A stretch of DNA of 64,000 bases from Acidobacteriota bacterium (GCA_020199905.1 JAIVJS010000003.1:1-64000); one strand, 5' to 3'. Numbered from the stretch's first letter, positions 9,347 to 18,634 are shown. Numbers and translations: made by a program. The notes: generated by a model not told the origin, from the sequence alone.

Positions 9347-11352
9347 CCCGGGCCGGGAGCGCCTGCCCGCTCGACTGTCCCGACGCCTGCAGCCTCGAAG
9401 TGCAGGTCGAGAACGGAATCGCCATTGCCGTCGGCGGCACGCGCGTCAATCCCCTGACCGCGGGATACATCTGCGCCAAGGTCCGGCGGTTTCCCGAGCA
9501 CGTCCACGGGCCGGCGAGGGTCCGCGACCCGGGAATCCGCGTCGGGACCAAGGGCGAAGGCCGCTTCCGCACGGCGAGCTGGGAGGAAGCGCTCGATCTG
9601 ATTGCTTCGAAGATGGCGGCTCTCTCCGCGAGCGGTCAGGGAGAGGCCATCCTTCCCGTTTCCTACGGCGGCTCCAACGGATATCTTTCGCAGGACACCA
9701 CGGACGCCCGGCTCTTCTCGAGGCTCGGCGCCTCTCGCTTCGCCCGGACCGTCTGCTCGGCGCCGTCGAGCCGCGCCGCGGTGGGCCTCTACGGAAAGAT
9801 GGCCGGCATCGCGCTCGATGACTATGCGCACGCGAAGCTCGCCGTGGTGTGGGGCGCCAACCCGCACGCTTCGGGCATTCACCTTCTTCCGCACCTCCAG
9901 GCCGCGCGGAGGGCGGGGGGGCGCCTCGTGGTCCTCGATCCCCGGCAGACGCGGCTCGCCGCCGAGGCGGACCTGCACCTCCCGCTCCGGCCGGGGACCG
10001 ACCTTCCGGTCGCGCTGGCCGTTCACCGGTGGCTCTTCGCCAACGGCGCGGCCGACATCGCGTTTCTCGAGAAGCACGCCACGGGCTGGGAGGAGCTGCG
10101 GCGCCGCGCCGAGCGGTGGACCATCGCGCGCGCCGCGGCGGTGGCGGGGGTTTTGGAGGAGGACCTCGAGCGATTCGCTCGCTGGTACGCGGAATCCGCC
10201 CCCGCGGCGATCCGCTGCGGCTGGGGTCTCGAGCGCAACCGCAACGGCGGCTCCGCCACCGCGGCGATCCTCGCGCTTCCCGCGGTCGCCGGCAAATTCG
10301 GTGTGCGCGGCGGCGGCTACACCCTCTCGAACTCCGCCGTGTGGGAGCTCGATTCCCTGCGCTCGGCGCGGACCGAGCCATCCCCCGCGCGGGAAATCAA
10401 CATGAACCGGACGGGGGAAGCGCTTCTCGACCGCGACAGGCCGGTCCGCGTGCTTTTCGTCTACAACTGCAATCCGCTCATGACGCTTCCGGAGCAGGAA
10501 AAGGTTCGGAAGGGGCTCGAGCGCGAGGACCTGTTTACGGTCGTCTTCGATCCGGTAATGACGGACACCGCTCTGTACGCGGACGTGGTCTTACCGGCGA
10601 CGACGTTTCTCGAGCGCACGGAGGTGTCGCGCGGGTACGGCGCCTACGTGCTGCAGGAGGCCGAAGCGGTCATCCCCCCGGTCGGGCAATCCCGGCCGAA
10701 CCACGACGTGTTCGCCGAGCTCTGCCGGCGCGCGGGTGTCGAGCGGCCGGGCGACGCGTCGACGGGAGCGGAGCTGACGAGGGAGATCCTCGCCGGAAAC
10801 CCTTCGGGCCCCTCGTGGCGCGCGTCGTTCGACCGGCAGAGTCCGGGCGCGCCGCCCTTCGGCCGCAATCCCATCCAGTTCGTCGACGTCTTTCCGCGCA
10901 CCGCCGACCGCCGGGCCCACCTCTGTCCCCCGGAGCTCGACGCCGAGGCCGCGCCGTCGGGGCTCTACGGTTACCGGGAAGACCCCGCGACCGCGGCGCA
11001 CCCTCTGGCGCTCGTGTCGCCGGCGACGGACCAGACGATCAGCACGACGCTCGGCGAGCTGCGGCGCGAGATCGCGATCATGGAAATGCATCCCGCCGAC
11101 GCCCTGGCGCGCGGGATCTCGTCTGGCGACCGCGTGTCCGCCAGCAACGCCTCCGGGCAGGTCTCCTGCATCGTCCGCGTCGCTCCGACCCTGCGGCCCG
11201 GCGTCGTCTCGGTCCCCAAGGGTCTCTGGAGCCACAACACGTTCGGTGGATCCACGGCGAACGCCGTCGTGCCCGATACGCTCGCCGACCTCGGCGGGGG
11301 AGCGTGTTTCAACGACGCCCGGGTCGAGGTCGAGAGACTCCCCGCCGGATGA
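9313..11352 (+). CDS. molybdopterin-dependent oxidoreductase (DMSO reductase family)
   Basis: A 679-residue member of the Mo/W-bisPGD (DMSO reductase) family. It begins with a 4Fe-4S motif CPLDCPDAC (Cys near 18, 22 and 26) completed by GYICAK. Next come the molybdopterin domain (the region VCSAPSSRAAVGLYG near 145 holds the likely metal-ligand position), FNxNP-like VYNCNPLM, and a C-terminal dinucleotide-binding domain with MHPADALARGISSGDRV. Such proteins are catalytic subunits acting on oxyanions or sulfur compounds; the substrate cannot be read from sequence. No Tat signal and no partner iron-sulfur subunit are seen, pointing to a cytoplasmic stand-alone enzyme. Start GTG 9313 follows a TAGAAT box by 6 nt; GTG 9343, which overlaps the previous stop as GTGA, is the alternative. 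Confidence 0.87.
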   Translation: MEAVRERERPVTRAGSACPLDCPDACSLEVQVENGIAIAVGGTRVNPLTAGYICAKVRRFPEHVHGPARVRDPGIRVGTKGEGRFRTASWEEALDLIASKMAALSASGQGEAILPVSYGGSNGYLSQDTTDARLFSRLGASRFARTVCSAPSSRAAVGLYGKMAGIALDDYAHAKLAVVWGANPHASGIHLLPHLQAARRAGGRLVVLDPRQTRLAAEADLHLPLRPGTDLPVALAVHRWLFANGAADIAFLEKHATGWEELRRRAERWTIARAAAVAGVLEEDLERFARWYAESAPAAIRCGWGLERNRNGGSATAAILALPAVAGKFGVRGGGYTLSNSAVWELDSLRSARTEPSPAREINMNRTGEALLDRDRPVRVLFVYNCNPLMTLPEQEKVRKGLEREDLFTVVFDPVMTDTALYADVVLPATTFLERTEVSRGYGAYVLQEAEAVIPPVGQSRPNHDVFAELCRRAGVERPGDASTGAELTREILAGNPSGPSWRASFDRQSPGAPPFGRNPIQFVDVFPRTADRRAHLCPPELDAEAAPSGLYGYREDPATAAHPLALVSPATDQTISTTLGELRREIAIMEMHPADALARGISSGDRVSASNASGQVSCIVRVAPTLRPGVVSVPKGLWSHNTFGGSTANAVVPDTLADLGGGACFNDARVEVERLPAG

Positions 11353-12296
11353 GCGCCGCGGGCTGGCCTGCGGAGCGCGACGGCGGACAACCGGCTTCGG
11401 ATCGGGAGGAGCGGCGGAAGCGGCTTCGCGCGGCGCTCGCGCTGACGGCCGGGGTCCTCGCCATCGAGATCGCGGGAGGGATCGTCTCGGGCAGTCTCGC
11501 TCTGCTCGCGGACGCCGCCCACATGTTCGCCGACATCGCGGCGCTGATCCTGGCGTATGCCGCGATCACGGTCGCCGGCCGAGCCCCGACGCGGCGCCAC
11601 AGCTTCGGCCTCTATCGGGCCGAGATCCTGGCCGCCTTCGTCAACGCGGAGATTCTGCTTCTCATGGCGCTCGGGATCCTCGTCGAGTCGGCGATGCGGT
11701 TTTCCTCCCCGGTCCCGGTGCGGACGGGCGTCATGCTCTGGGTCTCCCTGCTCGCCCTCGCCGCCAACCTGATCGCCATGCGGCTGCTCTCGCCGGGGCA
11801 CGGGCACGAGCACGGCGGGGCGCACAACCTGAACATGCACGCGGCGTATCTCGAAGTCTTCACCGACATGCTCGGGTCCGCGGCCGTCCTCGCGGCGGCG
11901 ATCGCGATCCCGCGGACGGGATGGCTGTGGCTGGATCCTGCGGTGTCCGCGGCCGTCGCTCTCTTCATCCTTCCGAGGGCGGCGTCTCTCCTCAGGCAAT
12001 CGGCGCACATCCTTCTGGAGGGGTCGCCCGGCGGAGTCGATCCGACCGCGGTGCGGGATGCCGTCCTGCGCGTGCCGGGAGTCGAGGCCTGTCACGACCT
12101 GCACCTGTGGACGCTGACGTCCGGCGTTCACTCGGCGAGCGTTCACATCCGCGCCGCTTCCGACGCGCCGCGGGGAGACCTTCTCCTGGCGGTGCAGCAG
12201 GTGCTGAAGGACGCGGCGGGCGTGGACCATGCCACCATCCAGGTCGAGTGGGGAGTCGAGATGACGTGCCATGCGTCCAACCGAGGGCACGCCTGA
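11349..12296 (+). CDS. cation diffusion facilitator (CDF) metal exporter, CzcD/ZitB type
   Basis: A 315-residue CDF transporter that should exchange Zn2+ (or Co/Cd) for protons across the inner membrane. There are six hydrophobic segments from about residue 28 on. The transport-site motifs are LADAAHMFAD (TM2, HxxxD) and HAAYLEVFTDMLGS (TM5). A His-rich loop GHGHEHGGAHN lies between TM4 and TM5, as in CzcD/ZitB, and the cytosolic C-terminal domain carries HDLHLWTLTSG. The ATG overlaps the previous stop as ATGA, so it is translationally coupled to the molybdoenzyme gene. It is followed after 22 nt by a cytochrome c gene. Confidence 0.93.
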   Translation: MSAAGWPAERDGGQPASDREERRKRLRAALALTAGVLAIEIAGGIVSGSLALLADAAHMFADIAALILAYAAITVAGRAPTRRHSFGLYRAEILAAFVNAEILLLMALGILVESAMRFSSPVPVRTGVMLWVSLLALAANLIAMRLLSPGHGHEHGGAHNLNMHAAYLEVFTDMLGSAAVLAAAIAIPRTGWLWLDPAVSAAVALFILPRAASLLRQSAHILLEGSPGGVDPTAVRDAVLRVPGVEACHDLHLWTLTSGVHSASVHIRAASDAPRGDLLLAVQQVLKDAAGVDHATIQVEWGVEMTCHASNRGHA

Positions 12297-12318
12297 GGGG
12301 CGTCGAAAAGGAGGCGGC

Positions 12319-12825
12319 ATGCGTTTTTTTTCCGGAATCCTCTTCGGGTTCTTCCTGGTCGGCCTGATCATCGCGGCGGTCGTCGCCACGGGCGGCTACA
12401 ACGTCGCGGCGACGGCGAGCCCCTCGCGCATCGAAACCCGGGTCGCGCAGTTCGCCCTGAACCGCTCGGTGTCGCGCCGGGCCCCCGCGGCGAAGAACCC
12501 GCTTCCGGCGAATCCGCAGACCTGGGCGGCGGGATTCGAGCACTACAAAGACAACTGCGTCGTCTGCCACGCGGCTCCCGGCGTCGACCCCTCCGAGCTC
12601 TCGATGGGCCTGAACCCGCCCGCGCCCGACCTCACTCTGCCGCGCGTTCAGGGTCGCACGGATGGTGAGTTGTTCTGGCTGGTCTCCAACGGAATCCGCA
12701 CGACGGGGATGCCGGCCTTCTCACCGACCCACAAGCCGGATCAGATCTGGCAGATGGTCTCGTTCCTGCGCCACCTGCCGGAAGTGACGGCGGACGAGCA
12801 GAAGGCGCTGAAGGGGAAAGAATAG
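12319..12825 (+). CDS. membrane-anchored cytochrome c
   Basis: A 168-residue protein with an N-terminal transmembrane anchor (GILFGFFLVGLIIAAVVATG) and one class I cytochrome c domain. The heme-attachment motif is CVVCH (near residues 75-79) and the distal methionine is in TGMPAF (near 131-136). It should carry electrons in the periplasm while tethered to the membrane. The ATG at 12319 is set by a strong Shine-Dalgarno, AAGGAGG, five bases upstream. Its place behind the oxidoreductase and CDF genes suggests co-transcription, though a direct role as electron carrier for the molybdoenzyme is only inference, since that enzyme shows no export signal. Confidence 0.9.
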   Translation: MRFFSGILFGFFLVGLIIAAVVATGGYNVAATASPSRIETRVAQFALNRSVSRRAPAAKNPLPANPQTWAAGFEHYKDNCVVCHAAPGVDPSELSMGLNPPAPDLTLPRVQGRTDGELFWLVSNGIRTTGMPAFSPTHKPDQIWQMVSFLRHLPEVTADEQKALKGKE

Positions 12826-13014
12826 AGAGCTCTCAGCTGTCAGCTTTCAGCTCTCAGCGGAGAAGGGGGGCGCCCATGCTCGCCCCCGGGTGCGCCAGAG
12901 AAAGACAGACCGAGCAGGAGCGTCCGCTGCCGCCTCGGGCGAACCACGGACATTTCATGACGGGCAGCGAACGATCGGAGAACTCCAAACTGACAGCTGA
13001 TAGCTGACAGCCTC
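12826..13014. repeat. convergent intergenic spacer with inverted CTGACAG-type arms
   Basis: The gap between the cytochrome c and ABC permease stop codons is bounded by two repeat arms. The left arm, 12831-12857, is built of TCTCAGCTGTCAGCTTTCAG. The right arm, 12990-13010, is CTGACAGCTGATAGCTGACA plus G. The right arm is nearly the reverse complement of the left, so about 130 nt is held between inverted arms. Similar units occur at 46066-46096, 53210-53250, 60416-60510 and 62643-62665. Confidence 0.6.
12854..12958 (-). CDS. tiny Cys-containing ORF inside a repeat-bounded spacer (doubtful)
   Basis: A 34-codon ORF starting MKCPWFARGGSGRSCSVC. The opening KCPWF...GRSC resembles the first part of small cysteine-rich proteins I have seen in Acidobacteria and Deltaproteobacteria, but the rest looks random and no further Cys pair follows. 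It has no clear ribosome site and sits between the two inverted repeat arms. It may be a truncated remnant or chance. Confidence 0.25.
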   Translation of the reverse strand: MKCPWFARGGSGRSCSVCLSLAHPGASMGAPLLR

Positions 13015-13779
13015 CTACAGCACCGCTTTCCTGCGGAACTGACGGATCCCGAGTGAGACGAAGAGCGCGTTGAAAAGAAGAAGTCCCCCCGCCACCGCGG
13101 GAAACGGCAGGTGCGGGAACTGCGGGACGAGAGCGGAGCGCAGGCCTTCGCTCGAATAGACCATCGGGTTGATCAGGACCGCCTTCTGCAGGATCGGAAA
13201 CTTCTCGAGCGCGCTCCAGGGGTAGTAGGTGCAGCCGAAGAAGATCATCGGGGCGAGAACCAGGCTGAACATGAGGCCTATCTGCGTCTGGCCGATGGAG
13301 CATCCGAGCGTCAGCCCGATGGCCGAAGAGAGCAGCGCGACGGCGCAGCAGAGGAGCGCAAAGAGAAACGGGTGCGGCAGCGTCAGGGCGAGTCCCCGGC
13401 CCATGATCAGCCACGCCGCCGGCACGACGACGAGGCCGGCGATGAGAGCCTGGATCATCCCCGCCAGGATCTTCTCGACGGCGACCCATTCGATCTCGAT
13501 CGGAGCGAGGAGGCGGTCTTCGATCTCCTTCGTGAACTGAAACTCGGAGATCACCGGCATCGCGACGGCCTGGATCCCGGCGAGCATCATCGACAGAGCC
13601 ACGATGCCGGGAAGAAGAAGGCTCTTGTATTCCAGGGGCATGTATCCGCTCGTGGTCAGGACGCGGCCGAAGACGAAGACGAGCAGCATCGGCTGGAGCA
13701 GGATCTGAAGAAGCAGCGGCACGAGGTTTCGCCGGGCGACGTGCGCGTCCCGGGAGAGGAGCGCGAGGAATGTGCTCAT
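13015..13779 (-). CDS. ABC-2 type transporter permease
   Basis: A 254-residue inner-membrane permease of the ABC-2 family. It has six hydrophobic segments, the first near 20-40 (LLLQILLQPMLLVFVFGRV), and a central segment FFGCTYYPWSALEKFPILQK before the last helix pair, where DrrB/NodJ-type exporters carry their signature. It should form the membrane half of an exporter with the ATPase encoded immediately upstream; the ATG at 13779 overlaps that gene's stop as ATGA. The substrate is not readable; this group moves drugs, lipids or polysaccharides outward. Confidence 0.9.
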   Translation of the reverse strand: MSTFLALLSRDAHVARRNLVPLLLQILLQPMLLVFVFGRVLTTSGYMPLEYKSLLLPGIVALSMMLAGIQAVAMPVISEFQFTKEIEDRLLAPIEIEWVAVEKILAGMIQALIAGLVVVPAAWLIMGRGLALTLPHPFLFALLCCAVALLSSAIGLTLGCSIGQTQIGLMFSLVLAPMIFFGCTYYPWSALEKFPILQKAVLINPMVYSSEGLRSALVPQFPHLPFPAVAGGLLLFNALFVSLGIRQFRRKAVL

Positions 13780-14804
13780 TCCCTCAGGCTCCGTCCAGTA
13801 TGGTGGAGAAACAGGTTTTCGAGAGACGGCTCGGAGATGTGCACGTCGGAGACGCCGGCTCCCGCCGCCAGAACGCGATTCAGAAGCTCCGGCACCAGCG
13901 GTCCTCCCCGATCGGCGTAGACGTCCGCGCCGGCGGCTCCGACGGGGCGCACCTCCGTGACTCCCGGCGTCCGCGAAAGCGCCTCCAGGAGCTCCGGCGA
14001 GCGCGGAGCGAGCTGGAGGCGGATCAGGTGGCCGCCCGGGATCGTCGCCTTCAGCGCTTCCGGGTCGCCGAGGGCGATGACGCGGCCGTGATCCACGATG
14101 GCGACACGGCCACACAGGTCGTCCGCCTCCTCCATGTTGTGCGTCGTCAGGACGATCGTGCGGCCGCGGGCGCCGTACTCGCGCACGATCTCCCAGAGAA
14201 GCAGCCGCGTCTGCGGGTCGAGGCCGGACGACGGCTCGTCTAAGAACAGCACGTCCGGCTCGTGCATCATCGCGCGCGCGATCGACAGCCGCTGCATCAT
14301 GCCGCCCGAGAATCCCACCACGAGCTGGTCGGCCCGGTCGGTCAGTTGAAACCGCTCGAGGAGCGCCCGCGCTCGCGTCTGCCGCTCGGCCGGTGGAATG
14401 CCGAAGTAGGCGCCGTGGAAGAGGAGGATCTCGCGGGCGGTGAGCGCGAAGTCGAGGTTAGGCCGCTGCGGCACGACGGCGATCCGCCGCTTGACGGAGA
14501 CGCGCCTCTTCCAGACTTCCTCTTCCCCGATCCAGGCGCGGCCGCCGGTCGGGCGGACCCGCGTCGTCAGGATGCCCACCGTCGTGGATTTTCCGGCGCC
14601 GTTCGGACCGAGAAGGCCGAAGATCTCTCCCGGCGCGATCTCCAGCGTCAGGCTGTCGAGCGCGACGATCTCGACCTTCTGCCTCCTCGCGGAGGCGGTC
14701 CGCCACGCGAACGGCGTTCCGACGATCCCGCGCCCCGGGGTCGCCGAGGGCGGGGCGGAGGTGTACACCTTCCGAAGGCCCTCCGTGCGGATTCCCAGGG
14801 CCAT
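13776..14804 (-). CDS. ABC transporter ATP-binding protein (DrrA/ABC-2 exporter type)
   Basis: A 342-residue ATPase subunit. Walker A GPNGAGKST lies near 68-76, the Q-loop in VVPQRPNL, the ABC signature FSGGMMQRLS near 165, Walker B DVLFLDEPSSGLDP near 184, and the switch His in LTTHNMEEADDLC. A C-terminal DUF4162-like accessory region follows, as in DrrA-type drug exporters. An unusual insertion of about 30 residues lies between the first beta strand (GLRKVYTS) and the VEIVALDSLTLEI strand. It is coupled to the permease downstream and starts one base after the hemG stop, so it may be read through from the heme operon. Confidence 0.92.
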   Translation of the reverse strand: MALGIRTEGLRKVYTSAPPSATPGRGIVGTPFAWRTASARRQKVEIVALDSLTLEIAPGEIFGLLGPNGAGKSTTVGILTTRVRPTGGRAWIGEEEVWKRRVSVKRRIAVVPQRPNLDFALTAREILLFHGAYFGIPPAERQTRARALLERFQLTDRADQLVVGFSGGMMQRLSIARAMMHEPDVLFLDEPSSGLDPQTRLLLWEIVREYGARGRTIVLTTHNMEEADDLCGRVAIVDHGRVIALGDPEALKATIPGGHLIRLQLAPRSPELLEALSRTPGVTEVRPVGAAGADVYADRGGPLVPELLNRVLAAGAGVSDVHISEPSLENLFLHHTGRSLRE

Positions 14805-14805
14805 G

Positions 14806-16176
14806 TCAGTGAAGGGGCGCCATCAGCTCGTGCGCCGGGCGATGCGCGAGATCGGCCGGCCCGATGGTCAGGGCGCTTTTCACGACGTCCCCGACCGAGA
14901 TCCCCCCGCGATAGCTCCCGAGAAACGCCAGCCCGGGCCACCTCGACTCGGCGCGGGCCAGCACCGCCATCCGATGCCCGTGCCCGATCTCGTACTGCGG
15001 GATCGCGCGCGGCCAGCGGGTCAATGCCACCAGCCGCGGGTCGGCGGCCGCCCCCAGGCTCTGCCCCAGCTCGAGGCCCGCAATCCTCGCGAGCTCCTCG
15101 TCCGGAAGGTCCGCGGCGCCCGGATCTCGCGCGCCCCCGGCGAACGCGGTCACCAGGAGCTCGCCTTCCGGTGCGCGGCCGGAAAACAGGCTCGAGCTCC
15201 AGACCGCGCCGAGCACGCGGCGGCCGGGCGCCGGGACGACGAGGTGGCCGAAGCCGCGAAGCCCGCCCGGCAGCGCGACGGCGGGCCAGGAAAAATGGAG
15301 CACGGCGACCGGAGGCGAAGGAATGGAAGAAAGGGCCACGAACGCCTCCGCGTCGAAGTCGCGGACGAACCGGGCGGCCTCTCCGGCCGCCGACGCAATC
15401 ACCACCCTCTCCGCGTCGATCGCGCCGCGGGACGTGCGCACCACCCAGCCGCCCCTTCCGGGCGAGACGGACTCCACCGACGTACCCGTCTCGAGCCGCG
15501 GCCCGAGCGCCGCCGCGATTGCTCGCGGGAGGGTCTCGAGCCCGTTTCGGAAAGAGAGCAGGCCAAGGATGCGCGGCGCGGAACGGTCGCGCCGGCGAAA
15601 CGCGCCGATCGCCGTGGCGAAGAGGCTGCCGCGGAGCCGCTCCCCGCGCGCCAGGGCCGGAAACGCGTCGGCCGCCGAGAGGCGGCCAGGGTCACCGGCG
15701 AAGATGCCCGACACGAACGGGGCGATGACCCGGTCCGCGACTTCCCCGCCGAGCCGCCGCGAAAAGAACGCGCGGACCGTCTCGGGCGGCGCGGAGAGAG
15801 GCGCCCGGCGGATGAACGGCTCCGCGGCCAGCCGCAGCTTGCCGCGCGGGGAAAGGAGGGGAGTGCGCGCCAGGGAGAGCGCGGAAGAGGGCAGCGGATG
15901 AAGCCTTCCATTCCAGTCGATGTACCGGGGAAGGCGAGGATCGGAAACGATCACGTCCGATTCGAGCCCGAGGTCGCGGACGAGGCCGAGAAGCTCGGGA
16001 GTCGCGCGGACGGTGTTGGGCCCCATCTCCAGGAGGAATCCCCCGCGCCGCTCGGTGCGAATCACTCCGCCCGGGCGCTCCGACCGCTCGAGAACGCGGA
16101 CGTCTTCGCCGCTCGCGGCGAGCGAGCGGGCGCAGACGAGGCCCGCGAGCCCGGCGCCGACGACGATGGTCGTCAC
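14806..16176 (-). CDS. hemG: protoporphyrinogen oxidase (oxygen-dependent, HemG/HemY type)
   Basis: A 456-residue FAD enzyme that oxidises protoporphyrinogen IX (or coproporphyrinogen) by six electrons. The N-terminus TTIVVGAGLAGLVCARSL is the dinucleotide-binding fold, followed by ERSERPGG and FLLEMGPNTVRA, which are typical of HemY. The C-terminal FAD contact GSYRGGISVGDVVKSA is also present. The length matches the family (450-480). The start is GTG 16176, overlapping the hemH stop as GTGA. Order hemE-hemN-hemH-hemG on the minus strand places it with the late heme steps. Whether it acts on protoporphyrinogen or, as in Gram-positives, on coproporphyrinogen cannot be settled; the presence of hemN and no hemQ supports the protoporphyrin route. 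Confidence 0.92.
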   Translation of the reverse strand: MTTIVVGAGLAGLVCARSLAASGEDVRVLERSERPGGVIRTERRGGFLLEMGPNTVRATPELLGLVRDLGLESDVIVSDPRLPRYIDWNGRLHPLPSSALSLARTPLLSPRGKLRLAAEPFIRRAPLSAPPETVRAFFSRRLGGEVADRVIAPFVSGIFAGDPGRLSAADAFPALARGERLRGSLFATAIGAFRRRDRSAPRILGLLSFRNGLETLPRAIAAALGPRLETGTSVESVSPGRGGWVVRTSRGAIDAERVVIASAAGEAARFVRDFDAEAFVALSSIPSPPVAVLHFSWPAVALPGGLRGFGHLVVPAPGRRVLGAVWSSSLFSGRAPEGELLVTAFAGGARDPGAADLPDEELARIAGLELGQSLGAAADPRLVALTRWPRAIPQYEIGHGHRMAVLARAESRWPGLAFLGSYRGGISVGDVVKSALTIGPADLAHRPAHELMAPLH

Positions 16177-17168
16177 GCCGCGGGCGCGTCCGACCAGAAG
16201 CCCGGCTGCGCCAGCACGATGTCCTCCAGCGCCGCTAGAAACGTCGGATCGTCGTTCAACCCCGGCGTGCGCCGGAAATGGGCGATGCCCGCCGCGAGGG
16301 CCGCATCGCCGAAGAGCTGGTCCACCTCGTACAGGGTCTCGACGTGGTCGGTCACGAACGCGATCGGAATCACGAGCACCTGCGCCGTTCCCGCCGACCC
16401 GAGCTCGCGGAGCACGTCCAGAGTCTGCGGCCCGAGCCACTCGACGGGGCCGAGCTTCGACTGATACGCGAGCGTTCGGGGAGATCGGCCCCCGAGACGG
16501 AGCGCGATCGCGTCCACCGAGGCTTCCACTTCGCGCTGGTAGGGATCGCCCTCGCGGGTCACGAGCTTCTTCGGAATCGAGTGGGCGGAAAAGAGCAGAT
16601 GAACGGCCTCCGGCCGCGGGTCCGGAAACTTCGCGATCTCGGCGGCGATCAGGTCCGCGTGGGCCTGGACGAAGAGAGGGTGGGTCGGCCACGAGCACAT
16701 TTCGAACAGCGTGGCGCCGCCCGTGAACCGCTCGACCGCCTCCCGCGACCGCGCCAGCGCTCCCTTCGTGGTCGTCAGCGAGTATTGCGGGTAGAGAGGA
16801 ACGGCGAGAAAGCGATCCACGCCAGACCGCGACAGCTCGCGCACGACGTCCTCGACGAGAGGCGCGGAACAGGTCATGGCGGTCCGCACCGGAACAGGCC
16901 GGCCGCGCGCCGCGAGCCGCCGCTCGACCCCGGCAGCCTGCTGATCGGTCAATCGCCGGATGGGAGATCCGCCGCCGATCGACCGGTAGAGCTCGCGCGA
17001 GGCCTTCTTGCGTCCGAAGGCGATCGAAGCCGCGATCGCCTTCCGCAGGAGGGCGGGCCGCACGCGGATGACGTCCGGATCGGAGAACAACCGGTAGAGA
17101 AACCCGGGGACGTCGTCGAGCGTCTCGGGGCCGCCGAGCTGGAGGAAGAGGACCGCGCGGGAAGTCAT
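16173..17168 (-). CDS. hemH: ferrochelatase
   Basis: A 331-residue enzyme that inserts Fe2+ into protoporphyrin IX (or coproporphyrin). Family landmarks: the start AVLFLQLGGPETLDDVPGFL, the active-site histidine in LLFSAHSIPKKL near 190, the porphyrin-lip YRSIGGGSPIRRLT near 60, PLYPQYSLTT, and FVTDHVETLYEVD with the metal-guiding Glu near 280. The length is typical. The start ATG at 17168 lies 71 nt after the hemN stop. That gap holds a (CGGGAAA)n repeat but no obvious terminator, so it is likely in the same transcript. Confidence 0.95.
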   Translation of the reverse strand: MTSRAVLFLQLGGPETLDDVPGFLYRLFSDPDVIRVRPALLRKAIAASIAFGRKKASRELYRSIGGGSPIRRLTDQQAAGVERRLAARGRPVPVRTAMTCSAPLVEDVVRELSRSGVDRFLAVPLYPQYSLTTTKGALARSREAVERFTGGATLFEMCSWPTHPLFVQAHADLIAAEIAKFPDPRPEAVHLLFSAHSIPKKLVTREGDPYQREVEASVDAIALRLGGRSPRTLAYQSKLGPVEWLGPQTLDVLRELGSAGTAQVLVIPIAFVTDHVETLYEVDQLFGDAALAAGIAHFRRTPGLNDDPTFLAALEDIVLAQPGFWSDAPAA

Positions 17169-17177
17169 CGTGAAGGC

Positions 17178-17211
17178 CGGGAAACGGGAAACGGGAAACG
17201 GGAAACGAACG
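17178..17211. repeat. CGGGAAA heptamer tandem repeat
   Basis: About four to five copies of CGGGAAA between hemN and hemH. The last 20 bases, 17192-17211 (CGGGAAACGGGAAACGAACG), are identical to 29401-29420 beyond hemL. A related GTTTTCCGTTTCCCGG run lies at about 34498-34514. The unit is too short for CRISPR and there are no unique spacers. Confidence 0.7.
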
Positions 17212-17239
17212 AGAACAGATCTTTCTTCACGGCTTCACC

Positions 17240-18634
17240 TCAAAGGGTCCTCGAGAAGACGGGACGCTCCGTCGGCGCCGTCAGATACGCGTCGAAGGGC
17301 ATCGCCAGGTTTCGGAGGAAGACGCGGCCGACCGGCGTCGCGCGGATTTCCGCGGGCAGAAGCTCCACCAGTCCGTCTTCGGCGCACGGACGCAGGCGTT
17401 CGAGCGCGTCCGCGAAAGTCTCGTCGAAGTCGATCCCGTGATCCCGCTCGATCTCCGCTTTGACGATCACGCCGTGGCAGAGCAGGCTCTGGATGACGCT
17501 CTTGCGCAGCCGGTCGTCGGCCGTCAGTCGGACGCCGCGGAAGGTCGCGGCGCCTTCGCGTTCGACGGCGGCCCGGTACGGGGCCAGGTCGCGCGCATTC
17601 TGGACATACCCGTCGCCGACCTCTCCGATCGCGCTCATGCCGAGGCCAATCAGATCCGTGCCCGCCTTGGTCGTGTACCCCTGGAAGTTGCGGTGCAGGG
17701 TGCGGTTCCGGCGCGCGCGGGCGAGCTCGTCGTCCGGCCGCGCGAAATGATCCATCCCGATGTATTCGAAGCCCGCCGACTGAAAGCGCTCGAGGGCCGT
17801 CTGGAAGATCCCGAACTTCTCCGCTTCTCCGGGGAGGTGAGGCTCCAGGATCCGCTGGTGTTTCTTCATCCAGGGGACGTTCGCGTACGAATAGACCGCC
17901 AGGCGATCGGGCGCGATCTCGAGCACCCGGTCGATCGTCGCGCCGAAGCTCACGGGCGTCTGGTACGGGAGCCCGTAGATGAGGTCCATATTGACGCTCG
18001 GGAATCCCAGCCGGTGCGCCTCTTCGACCAGGGGGCGGGTGTCGTCGTACGGCTGGATCCGATTGATCGCCGCCTGGACCTGCGGATCGAAGTCCTGGAC
18101 GCCCATCGAGAGGCGGTTGAACCCGGCGCGGGCGAGAGCGGCCAGATGCTGCGGCGTCGTGACCCGGGGGTCGACCTCCACGCCCAGCTCGGCGTCGGAG
18201 GAAAAAACGAAGCGATCGCGCAGCCGGGCGAGGAGCGCCTCGAGCCGGTCGGGCGCGAAATACGTGGGGGTTCCGCCGCCCAGGTGAAGCTGGACCACCG
18301 GACGGCGATGTCCCGCCCGCGAGGCGACCCAGTCGATCTCCCGCTCGAGCGTCGAGAGATAGGGGTCCTCCAGCCGGTGCTCGCTGCCCGTGATGACGAC
18401 CGTGCACCCGCAGAAGTAGCAGAGCTTTTCGCAGAACGGCAGATGGAGGTAGAGCGAGAGCGGCCTCGGCTCGTCTTCGCGCGCGCTTTCCAGGAGGAGC
18501 GCCTCGTACTCGCGCGCCCCGACGCCTTCCTTCCATACGGGCGCGGTCGGGTAGGAGGTGTACCTCGGACCCGGGACGTTGTAGCGCCGGAGAAGATCGA
18601 GCGACAGGTGGCCGATCGCGAGGCCGCAATCCAT
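17240..18634 (-). CDS. hemN: oxygen-independent coproporphyrinogen III oxidase
   Basis: A 464-residue radical SAM enzyme that decarboxylates two propionates of coproporphyrinogen III without oxygen. The radical SAM motif [10 protein letters not shown] (CxxxCxxC) is near 67-76. It is followed by [30 protein letters not shown] and [10 protein letters not shown], all diagnostic of true HemN rather than HemW; the N-terminal [16 protein letters not shown] is also specific to HemN. The length matches E. coli HemN (457). It starts 36 nt after the hemE remnant on the same strand. Using the oxygen-independent enzyme together with an FAD oxidase (hemG) suggests tolerance of varying oxygen. Confidence 0.96.
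   Translation of the reverse strand: MDCGLAIGHLSLDLLRRYNVPGPRYTSYPTAPVWKEGVGAREYEALLLESAREDEPRPLSLYLHLPFCEKLCYFCGCTVVITGSEHRLEDPYLSTLEREIDWVASRAGHRRPVVQLHLGGGTPTYFAPDRLEALLARLRDRFVFSSDAELGVEVDPRVTTPQHLAALARAGFNRLSMGVQDFDPQVQAAINRIQPYDDTRPLVEEAHRLGFPSVNMDLIYGLPYQTPVSFGATIDRVLEIAPDRLAVYSYANVPWMKKHQRILEPHLPGEAEKFGIFQTALERFQSAGFEYIGMDHFARPDDELARARRNRTLHRNFQGYTTKAGTDLIGLGMSAIGEVGDGYVQNARDLAPYRAAVEREGAATFRGVRLTADDRLRKSVIQSLLCHGVIVKAEIERDHGIDFDETFADALERLRPCAEDGLVELLPAEIRATPVGRVFLRNLAMPFDAYLTAPTERPVFSRTL

Noticed and set aside
9849-11348. Long N-terminal extension of the CDF transporter frame
   Set aside because: Overlaps the molybdoenzyme in another frame; CDF homology and the ATGA overlap fix the start at 11349.
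17178-17211. Possible CRISPR array from tandem CGGGAAA
   Set aside because: The unit is 7 nt with no spacers and no cas genes in the window.
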